From NCBI RefSeq assembly GCF_017916325.1, contig NC_090152.1:70001-134000 (forward strand): a stretch of 64,000 bases of DNA, given 5' to 3'. Made by a program: the position numbers and the translations under genes. The DNA comes from Leishmania martiniquensis (lineage: Eukaryota > Euglenozoa > Kinetoplastea > Trypanosomatida > Trypanosomatidae). Below, piece after piece: positions 50,951 through 61,061 of this stretch (positions are counted from its first letter, which is position 1; every line of letters begins with the position of its first letter). The notes beneath the pieces are model-generated. The model did not search any database. It was not told where the DNA came from and worked only from the letters and a program-made list of their open reading frames with translations.

Positions 50951-53900
50951 TTAGCAGGCAGTGGAAAGAGCACCGGCGGCAATGAAGCATTCCGAAGCCA
51001 GCGCCGCCGCTCCAGCCCCGTCGACCTCCACGTTGTTCGAAGCTGCTGGAGGCATAGATGACCCCACTGCATCCCAGCCATCGCAGGTGCCCTTATCTAT
51101 GACGCCGACAGCAGTGCCACCAACAAGCCCACGGGTAGTACCGCTACTGCCACCACTGCTTGGGCTTCCTACAGTGGAGCGTTGCTGTAGCCGCCTCCGC
51201 ATCGTCCCCAGTGTCAGCCGCGGTGGAGTCACTAAATGCACTTTTAAGTGGTCCGGCGAGACGGAGTCGCCCTCAGAAGTGGCGTTACCTTCGGCACACA
51301 TATGAGCGCGGTACCACAGCTCGAAATTTCGTAGCAGCGCCTCTCGACGGCATCTGAGCTGACTCTCGTGGTAGCGGCACTCGTCTGCAAGGTCTATGCC
51401 GCTGCGACTTCCGCCGCCCGTCGCCGTCGTCACACGACGCATTCGTAGACTGGCCAATGCCTCCTCTTCCTGTCGCAAGTGCTGAACTAGCCGCGCCCCC
51501 TCCGCTGTGCGGGTCGTGTAGATACAGAACGCATGAGACTCGCGTGAGCTTGCTGGCAATGCGGCACGGACTGCTGGTACCAGAGTCGCCGAGTGTGGTC
51601 GAAGCACCTGCATCGCCGAATGCATCGCCAACGAGGGCGACGGGCCCTCCCTGCTGTTCATCGTCGCTGATGGGCGAGCCCGAGAGACTGGTGCACTCGA
51701 GACTACCCTTGCATGGTGGAGAGACGACGAGGCCTCGCCGTGCGCGGAGGTGACGACGGCCTCATCGTCCGTGGACGTTATACGCTCGGTCCCTAACCGC
51801 GCCGCCGCAGCAACAGGTGGAGCGTCGCCTGTAGTGGCGCCATCCGCAGGACCCCTCGCCGAGTATGCGAACAGCCCCGGCAATAGCGAAGGCGACACCG
51901 TGTCCCCGTTCGCGTCTTTGGACAACCCGGCGGCCGGCGGGGCGCTGCCGTACCCCTTTCCCGCTGCGCCACCAACACGCACCGGCATGCTCGGGCTCGG
52001 CTCGCTCAGCAGTGTCATGTGCGAAGAGCTCCCGCTGGGCAGCGGCCCTGTCCCTGTCCCCTGAAAGGAGCTCATGGAGGGGCGACGCTTTCCGTCCGCA
52101 GCGGAGGCGTCCCTCACCGAGGCACTGTTGGCCCGTATCGAGCCTATCCTGCGTCGCCCGGTTCCTCCGGCGCCAGGTGGTCGGTCCGACCACGTGGGTC
52201 TCCCTGAGCTGCACTCGGACATGGAGCTACGCGCGCTGCTCGCCGCCATGGCTGTGAACGCGGTCGCCCTCGCAGATTCTGCCGCGCGCAGGTCTGCGAG
52301 TGCGGCACTCAGCTGCACGTCTCTCTCTGCTATGCACTGGCGCAGCAGTTCGAAGCATGTGCGCACCTCTACCACCGTGGTGACCGGGAGTACCGCTATG
52401 CGGCCAGCCACAAAATTCATGACGTGTGTGGCCAAGGCAGACAACGCCGGCGTGGCACAAGACGAGGCGGAGCGACCTAGCAGGGGATGACAGTCGCCCG
52501 CTGCCCCACCCGCTGTCGGCGTCGGTGAGGCGATCCTATCGCTGGAGCGACTGAAGAGGGACTTGAGCGCGCGCTGATGTGCACCGCTGCCCGATCTTTT
52601 GTCGGAGCGCCGATTCTCGCCATTCGCATCTTTGGTCGTCGACACTTCGCCCGGAGCAACGGCGGCGAGCGCTGCTGCACTACCTGTGGCGTGCTCGTTC
52701 AGTTCGATTTGCAGCCGCAGCTCAGCCTGAAGCGCCGCCACCTGTCGCTGCAGCCGGCGCACGAGGGCGAAAGGGTCCTCGGTGACCCGAGAGGTCGGCT
52801 GCTGTGGCACATGTAAAAGCTGCCGCGCCAGCTGCAGCGTGGCGATCGTCTCCGTCTGGTGCGCCTCCTCAGACCGCACGTGCGCTATGACGAGAGTGCG
52901 GCAGCCTCCGCCAAGGTGACCTTTCAGCAGCATCGTCAGCTTACTTTGTTTGTACGGAGGCACCTTCGATGCTTCACCGTTCATCTCAGTCGATGAAGAT
53001 GAGAGCTTTGCGATGACCTCCTTCAGAGCCGCCAGTGAATGCCGGAGCGCCGCATTCGCGTTGCGGCTGCTGTGCGATTTGGCCGCAGTGACAGCAGCTG
53101 TGATCGAAGGCGACTTGGATGAAAGCGACGGCTGTAGCTTTGCACCGCGGTGCTGCAGTTGCTCCATTGCCGCGAGGTCCACAAGGTACAGCTGGGCCGT
53201 GCGCACGACATGGTGAGCCGCGCCTCCCCCCTCACCCTCTTCGCCGGTGACGCTCACTATGATAATAACGTGCCCGGAAGCCTCAGGCGACGGTGCGGAA
53301 GTGTATGCACGCCGACTTCGGTAGACCAAAGCGAGGGCGTCCGCGGCGCTGCAGCAAGAGGCTTTGGACACGTTGTGCAGGACCACTTTGCCTCGTGGAT
53401 CCACAGAGATGTTGGGCCTCGCAGACGAGAAGGACGACGACAAAGCTGATTGTGGAGGCGGTGCTATACGCGGCGAAGAAGTCTGGCTCGAGGGCGCGTC
53501 GCTTACTGCCGCGGCGAGCAGGTCCACGACACTCTCTCCGCGCAGTTCCAGGCACGAAAGCTGGATCGAGTACCGCGTGTGAAGGCCACGTTCCGCCTCC
53601 TCCTCCGCTGCCCCAGCCGCGCATGGGGTTGCGAAATTCAGCGCGGATGGCGCCGCCGCCCTCATGGCGGAGCGAAACATGGATGTCGAGGGCTCCGATT
53701 GTGCGGCCACGGCTGCAAAGAGAGAGGTGAGGATGTACTGGCACAGCCCATGCGCTACCGCGTCGCCAAACATCGTGGTTGTCTTGCCGGTGCCTTTCTC
53801 GCCGCAGCAAAGAACTGTCGCACTCGTCCCTTTCAACAGCGAGCCCGCCACGCAGGAGTGAGCAATGCTCTCAAAGAGCACGCGCGCGGCGCTGTCGTGT

Positions 53901-54166
53901 ACATCGCCGACAACGCCGTCCAGTGTGAAGCTGCGCGGTTGAGTCTCGGTATCTGTGCGCGAAAAGTGCCGTGACGAAGTGGCGCGTGTCTGCGGCAGCG
54001 CGGAGGGGATGCTGCCGCAGTGCAAAGTCATGCCGCTGCCGTCCGTGGTTACCCACAGTGGTGCTTCGGGCGACGCGGGGGGGCGCACGCGCCCGTAAAC
54101 GCGGATTCGATCCTCCTCCTGATACGGCATCCTCGGCGGCGCCTCTGTCGGCATGTACGCCGCCAT
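50951..54166 (-). CDS. Divergent kinesin-like protein (1071 aa)
   Basis: An N-terminal kinesin motor domain (about 10-450) opens with RIRVYGRVRPP and has an intact P-loop GEKGTGKTTT (Lys128). Its end is also typical: VPPYKQSKLTMLLKGHLGG, then TETIATLQLARQLL. Two switch regions are degenerate: at 293-299, where SSRSH is expected, the sequence is SPEASGH, and switch II reads DLAAME (330-335) instead of DLAGSE. After the motor come a short coiled coil (LQRQVAALQAELRLQIE), a long Ser/Ala/Gly-rich region, and a C-terminal helical segment with RREALLRNFELWYRAHM. The helix after the neck and the gene context (CFAP206 next door) make a kinesin-9 or other flagellar kinesin possible, but I cannot assign the subfamily. 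The ATG at 54166 is 20 codons before the motor. Confidence 0.85.
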   Translation of the reverse strand: MAAYMPTEAPPRMPYQEEDRIRVYGRVRPPASPEAPLWVTTDGSGMTLHCGSIPSALPQTRATSSRHFSRTDTETQPRSFTLDGVVGDVHDSAARVLFESIAHSCVAGSLLKGTSATVLCCGEKGTGKTTTMFGDAVAHGLCQYILTSLFAAVAAQSEPSTSMFRSAMRAAAPSALNFATPCAAGAAEEEAERGLHTRYSIQLSCLELRGESVVDLLAAAVSDAPSSQTSSPRIAPPPQSALSSSFSSARPNISVDPRGKVVLHNVSKASCCSAADALALVYRSRRAYTSAPSPEASGHVIIIVSVTGEEGEGGGAAHHVVRTAQLYLVDLAAMEQLQHRGAKLQPSLSSKSPSITAAVTAAKSHSSRNANAALRHSLAALKEVIAKLSSSSTEMNGEASKVPPYKQSKLTMLLKGHLGGGCRTLVIAHVRSEEAHQTETIATLQLARQLLHVPQQPTSRVTEDPFALVRRLQRQVAALQAELRLQIELNEHATGSAAALAAVAPGEVSTTKDANGENRRSDKRSGSGAHQRALKSLFSRSSDRIASPTPTAGGAAGDCHPLLGRSASSCATPALSALATHVMNFVAGRIAVLPVTTVVEVRTCFELLRQCIAERDVQLSAALADLRAAESARATAFTAMAASSARSSMSECSSGRPTWSDRPPGAGGTGRRRIGSIRANSASVRDASAADGKRRPSMSSFQGTGTGPLPSGSSSHMTLLSEPSPSMPVRVGGAAGKGYGSAPPAAGLSKDANGDTVSPSLLPGLFAYSARGPADGATTGDAPPVAAAARLGTERITSTDDEAVVTSAHGEASSSLHHARVVSSAPVSRARPSATMNSREGPSPSLAMHSAMQVLRPHSATLVPAVRAALPASSRESHAFCIYTTRTAEGARLVQHLRQEEEALASLRMRRVTTATGGGSRSGIDLADECRYHESQLRCRREALLRNFELWYRAHMCAEGNATSEGDSVSPDHLKVHLVTPPRLTLGTMRRRLQQRSTVGSPSSGGSSGTTRGLVGGTAVGVIDKGTCDGWDAVGSSMPPAASNNVEVDGAGAAALASECFIAAGALSTAC

Positions 54167-54233
54167 TCTGGGTGCTCCACTGGAGCCGACAAGCTGAGAA
54201 AGGATCGTGGTGATCTATACCTGTGGGCGCGTG

Positions 54234-54253
54234 CTGGGAGGGGGAGAGGGGCG
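54234..54253 (-). promoter_or_regulatory. Candidate trans-splice acceptor of the kinesin gene
   Basis: On the transcript strand a CCCCTCTCCCCCTCCC tract (54236-54253) is followed immediately by AG (54234-54235). Spliced-leader addition here would leave a 67-nt 5' UTR. It is inferred from the usual trypanosomatid pattern of a pyrimidine tract and the first AG. Confidence 0.4.
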
Positions 54254-56027
54254 GTGCACGAACGCTTTAGGAGGAACGAAAATTCGATGCGGAAGTGAAG
54301 TGGCGCGGTGGGGCGGGGGAGACGGCGTGGCGAGCGGTGAAAAGCCCACGCATGTATGTCTGTGCAGGTCTGCGTGTGGACAGAGGGGAAGGGGAAAGGG
54401 CCGCGTTCGATTCTCTCGCCCCGAGCTGCGTGCCCGACGCGCGCGTCTGCGAATCGATGGAAAATGGAGTGTATCGAATTCTGTGACAGCTGTGGGTGTG
54501 CGTGTATGTGTGCCCTGTCAGAGGAGGATTGGGGCAGTTCTTGGTACCCAAGGAGGGGTGGAAGAGGCGTGAGCGAGAGAGCAGTCCGCAGGCAGTTCTG
54601 CGCGCCCGCGAAGAGGGATAGGCGAGCGCGAGACAGTCGAAAGGGAGACACAAAGAAAAAAGGGGGATTGTACAGGAGCTGCAGGAGGGAGGATGAGGGG
54701 AGGAGAGCAACAGCAAAGACGAAACGGCCTCGCTGTGTCGATTACAATTACAGCGGTGGTGGAGCTCCTCATTGCCGCTGCGCAGCGGCTTCTGCTGCTG
54801 CCGATGGGGTGAGGGGCAGAGCGAACGAAGCAGGAGAGAGAGGAAGAGGTACAGAGGCGCTCTTGCCGACGCAAAGAGGGCGCCTTGACGACACATACCT
54901 ACATGGGGCGGTGCACGTTACAGCACACCACAGTGCTGCGGGGCGGGGGGCGAACTGAGGACACGTGTCTGCTTGTACGTGTGTCATGAAAGTCCGCGGG
55001 TACCTCTTCCACTTTCAGGCTCCGACGGCCGACCACCGCTGCTGAGAAGGCAGTAAAATCAGTCCGTCCGTCACCGGCCGTTCCTTCCTCTGCTTGTCTG
55101 ATCTCCCTATCCCCCTCTGAGCATCCCTGTTCACCAGTGCATGTTGTCAGAGAACCGAAAACAAAGCGGTGGCACACATGTCGACTCTTCCGCATTATCA
55201 GCGTGAAGTCGGCACATCTCTTCTCCTTTACAGCGTCTCACGCACGCGCTCACACAAATGTCCACATCAAACACGCGACGGTCCGCCTGTGGTCGCCCGC
55301 TGCCGCCAAAGGCGGACAGCGGCTCAGAGGGAAGAGAAAACAGCGCACGTGCTGTCCAAAATGATGAGCAAAGAGCAGAAATATATACACATGTACTTTA
55401 CAAGCACACACACAGGCACGCTGTGCCTGCCTCACTCCCTATGAGGCATGCATGTCCCCATGTATTCATGACAGGGAAGCGCAATTCAGGAGACAGGAGG
55501 AAAGAATACCACGAAGGGGTGCTCACGCAGCGAAAACTGCGCCAAGAACGGAGGATGCCGGGAAGAGGAGGTGAGAGTAGCAGCTTAAGGAGGGGGACGG
55601 AGACTCCTTCGCCGCCTACGCACACATTTCTTTTCTCTATGTCCCCACTCGCCGCCATGCAGAGCGCATGGCCATCGAACTCCGCGCCAGCCCACACACA
55701 CACACACAGGGTGGCCCCGCCACACAGGCCCGCATCGCGCCCTGCAAAAGCAGCCGGCCACACACGCGGTGCAGCAGCGTGCCGACTCGCACATCGGCAC
55801 GCAGCCCCTGCCTCACATCACGCCCGCCATGCCGGTCGCCGCCTGCTGCGCCCCCTCCCCCTCGGGGCGGCGCAGGCTCCCCCCTCACGCCACGCCACAC
55901 GGTGAGGGCCGGCTGCGTTACGCCCGAGACACGTTGGCACCTTGCTCCACCATACGGCCAGCGCAAGCGCCGACACCGCCGCAGGTTGCGCCGACGTCAC
56001 GCCGTCCAGGGCCCGGCCGCGGACGCC

Positions 56028-56047
56028 CGTAGCGATGCATCGCTACG
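56028..56047. repeat. Perfect 20-bp palindrome
   Basis: The sequence cgtagcgatgcatcgctacg equals its own reverse complement. It lies at the right edge of a GC-rich island, next to a CA repeat. Confidence 0.95.
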
Positions 56048-57021
56048 ACACACACACACACACGCCGTGCAGCATTAGGGGGGAGTGAGGAAGGGGAGAA
56101 GATCGCACGGGCACATGCCAACGTGTAACGCGTGTCGGAAGAGAAGACAGCAAACCCAACTTCACGTTCAACGAGACGACTATTTTGGTGAGATGCGTAC
56201 GCGTGTGCTTGTTGGTGCGTGCGCGGGCGGTCATGGGGCCTCGCAAGCGTGGAGAGGGGGGGAGGAGGAAGAGGAGGAGACGATGAAGCGAAACAAAGCG
56301 AATTAGCGCTCTTGTCTAGGGAAAGGAGGGGGAGGTGCACGCGCTGTCCTCAGCAGCGCAGCACACAACGCAGTAACCCGAATTCGATCAGCAAAGGAGA
56401 AAAGGAAGTGAAGGTGGCGGACGCCCTGTCGGCGTTTATGCGTAAGGGGAAGAAGAAAGGAAGAGAACAGACAGCGACGGCACAGCTGACGGTGAAGTGA
56501 CAGGGTGGCCGGTGCAGCAGTGGGCCACGTCAAGGTGAAGACACAAAGAACCCCGAGCGAGACTTTAGCGCTCGATCCTTCAAGAGGCAAATATATATAT
56601 ATATAGATATTTGTATGTATGTATGTGTATATGCGCGCAGGTGTGCCTGCGGGTACGAAGAGCTCCAGACCCCTTTCTTTCCTTGGCACATACGGTAGCG
56701 GCGGTCACTGATACCCCCATCCCACCCTCTCCTCCCTATCGCCATTATTTACCACCAAGCGAGCTTCCGGCGCGGCCTCCTCCTCTCCTTGTGCCCTTCT
56801 CGTCCGCCTTGTACCGCTCCCGCGTGCGATGAGGACCGGGACGTACGAAACGGAAGAGACAGTGAGCGGAGCGAAAGAGAAGAAGCCGAAAAGGGAAAAA
56901 AAAGAGGACGTGAAGAGGTTGGAGTAGAGGTGGGAAAGAGAGCGGCGGGCAGGCCATCGATGAGGGGGGCAAAGGACGGCGTCAGCGATACGCACCGTGA
57001 CCATTCTATAGATATACACAT

Positions 57022-57081
57022 ATACACATACATACATATATACACACATATATATGTGTGTATATATGTATGTATGTGTAT
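57022..57081. repeat. Perfect 29-bp inverted repeat, 2-bp loop
   Basis: The left arm 57022-57050 and right arm 57053-57081 are exact reverse complements, made of alternating AT/CA/TG steps, with only TA between them. In DNA this could extrude as a cruciform; in RNA it would be a long AU-rich hairpin. Confidence 0.95.
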
Positions 57082-57823
57082 GTTTAGAAGCGAAGGAACG
57101 GAGTGGCGGGGGAGAGGAGGAGAAGGGAGAGCACATGTCAACAGCAGCACACACACACACAAAGAGAGAGATGAGAAACGAAAAAAAAACGGCCGCAGCT
57201 GCAGTGAATGGTGTCCAGCAAGAAAAAACGGGTGTGGTAAACTGTATCTATGTGCCTACAGCACCATCGATCACGCACAAGGAAAATCGTGTCCTATCTG
57301 GCATGGTGGAGTGCCATAGCCACGGGTAGTCCGCTCGTTGCGCATGCCTCTCCAGCAAAATCAGCAACAGTCAGAGAAGAAGAACGCGTGAGGAATCGGG
57401 AAGTCACCGATCACAGGCACAGAAACGCATGCGTAAAGAGCAAGAGAGGGCGCGGGGGGACCACGCAGAGCTGAAGGTGGTCGTATAAGCATCGATGTAC
57501 ATATATATATATGTATTGACAAATGCCTCTCAGGCGTGTGTGTGTGTGTGTGTGTCTGTCCCAGAAAGCCGTGAGAGGTGCGCGCATGCAGCACATAGAG
57601 CGCGCGCACACACACAAGCCTGAGAGGCAAATCGTACTGCGAAAGTAAATGAAAGGGAAGGAGTCCATTCCAGGAGATGAGGAGAGGGAGAGGGGGGGAG
57701 AGCGCCGTCCAGTACGCGGGTGCGTGAGCCTATGGTGAAAGCATAGAGAGAGCAACTGAAAAAGGCACCTCAGCCCGATGCTCATGCAGAGCAGCGTCAT
57801 CATAGTGTACATCGCAATACATC

Positions 57824-57940
57824 TCTGTGTGTGTGTGTTGGGGGGGGGGGGGGCAAAGCTCAGGAGAAGGAGATTGAAGACGCCCCCTTCATTCAATCTC
57901 CTTATCCTGAGCTTTAGCCCCCCCAACACACACACACAGA
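57824..57940. repeat. Long imperfect inverted repeat about 190 bp after the WD40 gene
   Basis: The arms are 57824-57878 and 57892-57940, with a 13-bp loop. Each arm contains, in mirror order, a GT/CA run, a G/C run, an AAAGCTCAGGA-like word and AAGGAGATTGAA. Mismatches are two bases near the CTCAGGA word and a longer G run on the left arm. It lies in the expected 3' UTR of the WD40 gene. Confidence 0.9.
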
Positions 57941-58129
57941 CCGTTTCCAAAAGAAGGGCAAACGACATGGTGGTGGGCCCACCGGGGGCAAACATCGAGC
58001 ACCACCTCGGCACCGTCTGCGCTCCCACCCACCCAACCACTCACGCCAGACCCCCTCTCTTTACTTCCCACTCGTCTTCTCGTTGCCTTCGCAGGGGGAG
58101 GAGAGACGGAGGGTAGCGGCGGCGACCGC

Positions 58130-60265
58130 TTACGTGAGGCAAAGTATGTAAATATTACCGAAGCTGTCGCCGCACGCCATTTTCTCATAGCGGCCAGCTG
58201 TCAGACAATACACAGGAGCTTTGCAGTAGGTGCTCGTCACCTCCCGCCCAGTTTTGATGTTCAGGACGTAGACGAAGCGGTTGCTGCACGCGACCAGCAT
58301 GAGCCGCGTAAAGGCGCCGGGAGCGGCGCTCGACAACGTCCACCCTAGCTTAGGTCCTCGAGGGCTCGGTTGCGAGGCGCCGATGACGTCTGCCGGCGAA
58401 AGAGACAGCTTGCAGCTACCGTCCTCGGCGGACCAAACCCGCAGGAGCGACTCGTCATTACTGATAATGTGCCGCCCATCGGAGGTGTAGCTGCAGGACA
58501 GAATGATGCCGACGTGGCCGCGTAGATGGAGTCGCGTCTTGGCCGTGGTGGTCGACCACACCCGCAGCGACTTATCCGCCGACGCGCTACAGAGATGATT
58601 GCCATCTGGGCTGAACGCGATGGCAATGATGATGCCTTCGTGCTCCCTGTAACTCAGCCACTCCCGTCCTCGCCTGGTGTCCCACAGACGGCACACGCGG
58701 TCTTGGCAACCGCTGACGAGGTACTTGCTATCTGGGCCAAAGCTGCAACAAATCACCACCTTGGGATGCGCAAAGGTTAAGAGGCGCTTCGTCGTCATCA
58801 CATCCCACAAGATCATTGTCTTGTCCTTGCTGGCCGTGGCGAGGTACTTGCCATCCGGTGAGAAGGTCGCGTTGATTATGGTGTCCTCGTGGCCCGTGAA
58901 GATGCCCACCTCGCTGCCCACGCCGAGGCTGTTCAGCGTGATGGAGGCGTCCTCGTTGCTGCAGCTGGCGAAGTCCGCCTCGGTCGGTGAGAGGGCGATG
59001 CACTTGACACGGCTCGCGTGCCCTAGGACAGGGTACGCCTCGAAACGGCGTAGTGGTCGGTTGGTCTTGGGCTCCTTTGCACGTGATTGTGCTAAGAAGT
59101 GCGCCACGGTGTTCGGTGACTTGGCCGCTGTGTTTGTCACCGTCACGCACTTGAAGCGTTGGTTGGGCGGCCCCGAAAGCGGCTCCCGCTGCACCGCCCC
59201 TACGCCCCTAGCAGTTGTGGCGCTCATCGGTACGATGTCCACCTCGTCCACGCACACGTCGAAGTCATTGAAGGAGAAGAATTGCTTGTTAGTCACGCTT
59301 GCTTTGCGGCCGCTGCCGCCTGACCCGCTCGCCCCACTGTCGCTGCCCGCCTCTACGTTGGCAGGGGGGGGCCTTCGCCCTGCCACGCGCCAGTGCTTAG
59401 TGCGCGCCTCGTCCTTGGAGATGACGATGTCGTCGTAAATGAAGAGATCCTCTTCAATGCTTAGTGGGACCTGTTGCCGCCTCCTCTCCAGGTCCTTCTC
59501 GGCACGGAAGAACACGCCCATGATGCCGCTTCGGCACTCGCTAGAGTTGCCGTAGCCGGAGAAGCTGCAGTCCTGCAGGCTGCGCATCAAAGTGCTCGCG
59601 GTGCTCGTGTCGGAGATATCGGAGAGCATAGACTCCCGTGTGTATTGGAGGTCTGCCGATTCAGTGAAGGAAACCCGTAGATGACTCGGCTGCGGCGGCG
59701 GCCGTGCGAGGTGCATGTCATGAGGGTCCACCGATGCTGACACCATGGAAGACGACCTCGTCATCACTGAAGCAGGTTCGGCTCCTGTCGGGTGGCTCGT
59801 CGCCATGGATGGCATAGCGCTCTCAGAGAAGACTGCGTCAACCTGAGGGTGCAGACTCGGTTGCGCACCTGCAGGATTGGGCGCCGCGTTGCTCGGCCTC
59901 TCCGCTTCCATTAGCGTGAGTGGGTTGGAGAGAGTCAAGGTCGGCCCCTCATTAAACCTCTGGGCAGGAAGGCAGCGAAGAGACATCGCCCTTGCGTCCC
60001 CCAAAGTTTTGATGCGACCCTCTTCACCGCTACTCGTCCAATCAGATTTGCCCGTACTGACAGCACCGTCTGAGCTGCTACCATAGGCCCCCGCGCTAGC
60101 AGCTTTTCGTGGCCCATCGTGGCCCTTGTTCGCACCGCGGCCGATCCCGCCCGTGACGCCTTGCCCTTCGATGAGGCCTTTGTATGGGCTTGTCTTGGCG
60201 GGTGTGATAATGGACGACGACCTGGTGCACCTCTCCGCCAAGGGGATGCTCATAGAGCACCCCAT
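58130..60265 (-). CDS. WD40-repeat protein with MGC acylation signal (711 aa)
   Basis: The protein starts MGCSMSIPLAERC, a classic N-myristoylation (Gly2) plus palmitoylation (Cys3) sequence like those of flagellar-membrane proteins such as Leishmania SMP-1. Residues 14-400 are low-complexity and probably disordered, with charged patches. From about 405 to the end there is a WD40 propeller with at least five clear repeats, for example LGHASRVKCIALSP, FTGHEDTIINATFSPDGKYL, VSGCQDRVCRLWD and SASADKSLRVWS, plus two weaker blades; it ends GNIYILCLT. WD40 domains act as interaction platforms, so a membrane-tethered scaffold is inferred. The ATG at 60265 is chosen because of the acylation signal and a splice acceptor upstream; an open extension to 60652 would hide the signal. 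Confidence 0.85.
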   Translation of the reverse strand: MGCSMSIPLAERCTRSSSIITPAKTSPYKGLIEGQGVTGGIGRGANKGHDGPRKAASAGAYGSSSDGAVSTGKSDWTSSGEEGRIKTLGDARAMSLRCLPAQRFNEGPTLTLSNPLTLMEAERPSNAAPNPAGAQPSLHPQVDAVFSESAMPSMATSHPTGAEPASVMTRSSSMVSASVDPHDMHLARPPPQPSHLRVSFTESADLQYTRESMLSDISDTSTASTLMRSLQDCSFSGYGNSSECRSGIMGVFFRAEKDLERRRQQVPLSIEEDLFIYDDIVISKDEARTKHWRVAGRRPPPANVEAGSDSGASGSGGSGRKASVTNKQFFSFNDFDVCVDEVDIVPMSATTARGVGAVQREPLSGPPNQRFKCVTVTNTAAKSPNTVAHFLAQSRAKEPKTNRPLRRFEAYPVLGHASRVKCIALSPTEADFASCSNEDASITLNSLGVGSEVGIFTGHEDTIINATFSPDGKYLATASKDKTMILWDVMTTKRLLTFAHPKVVICCSFGPDSKYLVSGCQDRVCRLWDTRRGREWLSYREHEGIIIAIAFSPDGNHLCSASADKSLRVWSTTTAKTRLHLRGHVGIILSCSYTSDGRHIISNDESLLRVWSAEDGSCKLSLSPADVIGASQPSPRGPKLGWTLSSAAPGAFTRLMLVACSNRFVYVLNIKTGREVTSTYCKAPVYCLTAGRYEKMACGDSFGNIYILCLT

Positions 60266-61057
60266 TTGCCCCGATCGAGTGCCAGCGGGGTGCGGTGGGG
60301 GGGTCAGGAGGTCAGAGTAAGGGGATGGAAACGATGGGGAATCCCTATGGCGGCACGAAGGCGTTTTTTTTAATTTGATGGGAAAGGAGAGGGGAGGGGG
60401 GGTGGAGCTGTCGCCGCGTGTAGGCGCACCCGCCTGCTGTACGTCTGTGTTGAAAGGAAGAGGCACCTTGAGATGCAGGGGAGGGGAGGGGAGGGGGAAG
60501 GGCGCAGTGCGTGTGTGATTCGAGCGCTTGACAACATATACACAAATTTTGCGCAAGCAACGCCCAGAAAGAATACGGAATGGCCAGAGAAGCAAGAGGG
60601 AGCACAACTTCCACCACATTGGAGAACACAATGAGGAGGCGCGGGCACGCAAGCCGGGAAAGACTGCGGCGATAGCGCCACGGGCAGTCTAATGCACCAA
60701 CACTGCAAGAACATCACCGGCCCACACCCGCTAAACAAATGGCTACGGCCACAGTTCTATTCCACCTCTTCTTCACCAAGCCGTCGGCTATCAGCAAAAG
60801 AAATGAAGACGAACAACTGAAAAAAAAAAGCCGAAGGGTCGCGTAAAAGCCCTCTGAGCAAAGGCCTCGCATAGCTCCCGCTGCTCGCAAGAGACGCGAC
60901 GCAGCGTGCACCGTCGACTCCTCCCAATCCTCAGAGCCTCCCCACACCAACGGTGCCTGCTCATTCAGCAGCAGCCCCTCTACGAGCCACCTGGTCTGCG
61001 CATATGTCACCTCGCGCCTTCCTTCCTCCGCGTACATGAAAGACAGAGTCCAGCACG
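60266..61057 (-). other. WD40 gene 5' flank, no gene seen
   Basis: Unique intergenic sequence between the WD40 gene and the cyclase-array DNA that begins at 61058. A strong pyrimidine tract lies near 60380-60402 on the transcript strand. Confidence 0.6.
60345..60402 (-). promoter_or_regulatory. Candidate trans-splice acceptor of the WD40 gene
   Basis: A CT tract at 60379-60402 on the transcript strand is followed by the first AG at 60345-60346. Splicing here gives a 79-nt 5' UTR and excludes the upstream in-frame start at 60652, which supports the MGC start. Confidence 0.45.
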
Positions 61058-61061
61058 GCGT

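Larger units (their letters stand above)
54167..58129 (-). other. 4-kb spacer with inverted repeats, no gene seen
   Basis: This covers the kinesin 5' UTR (left) and the WD40 gene 3' flank (right). It contains GA/CT-rich tracts, AT-rich microsatellites (56587-56604 and 57001-57085), a GC-rich island at 55640-56050 and the inverted repeats listed separately. The ~215-codon plus-strand frame at 55258-55905 is proline/histidine-rich and not convincing. Confidence 0.55.

Noticed and set aside
55258..55905. 215-codon plus-strand frame in the WD40-kinesin spacer
   Set aside because: Composition dominated by His/Ala/Pro from CA repeats and GC-rich DNA; wrong strand.
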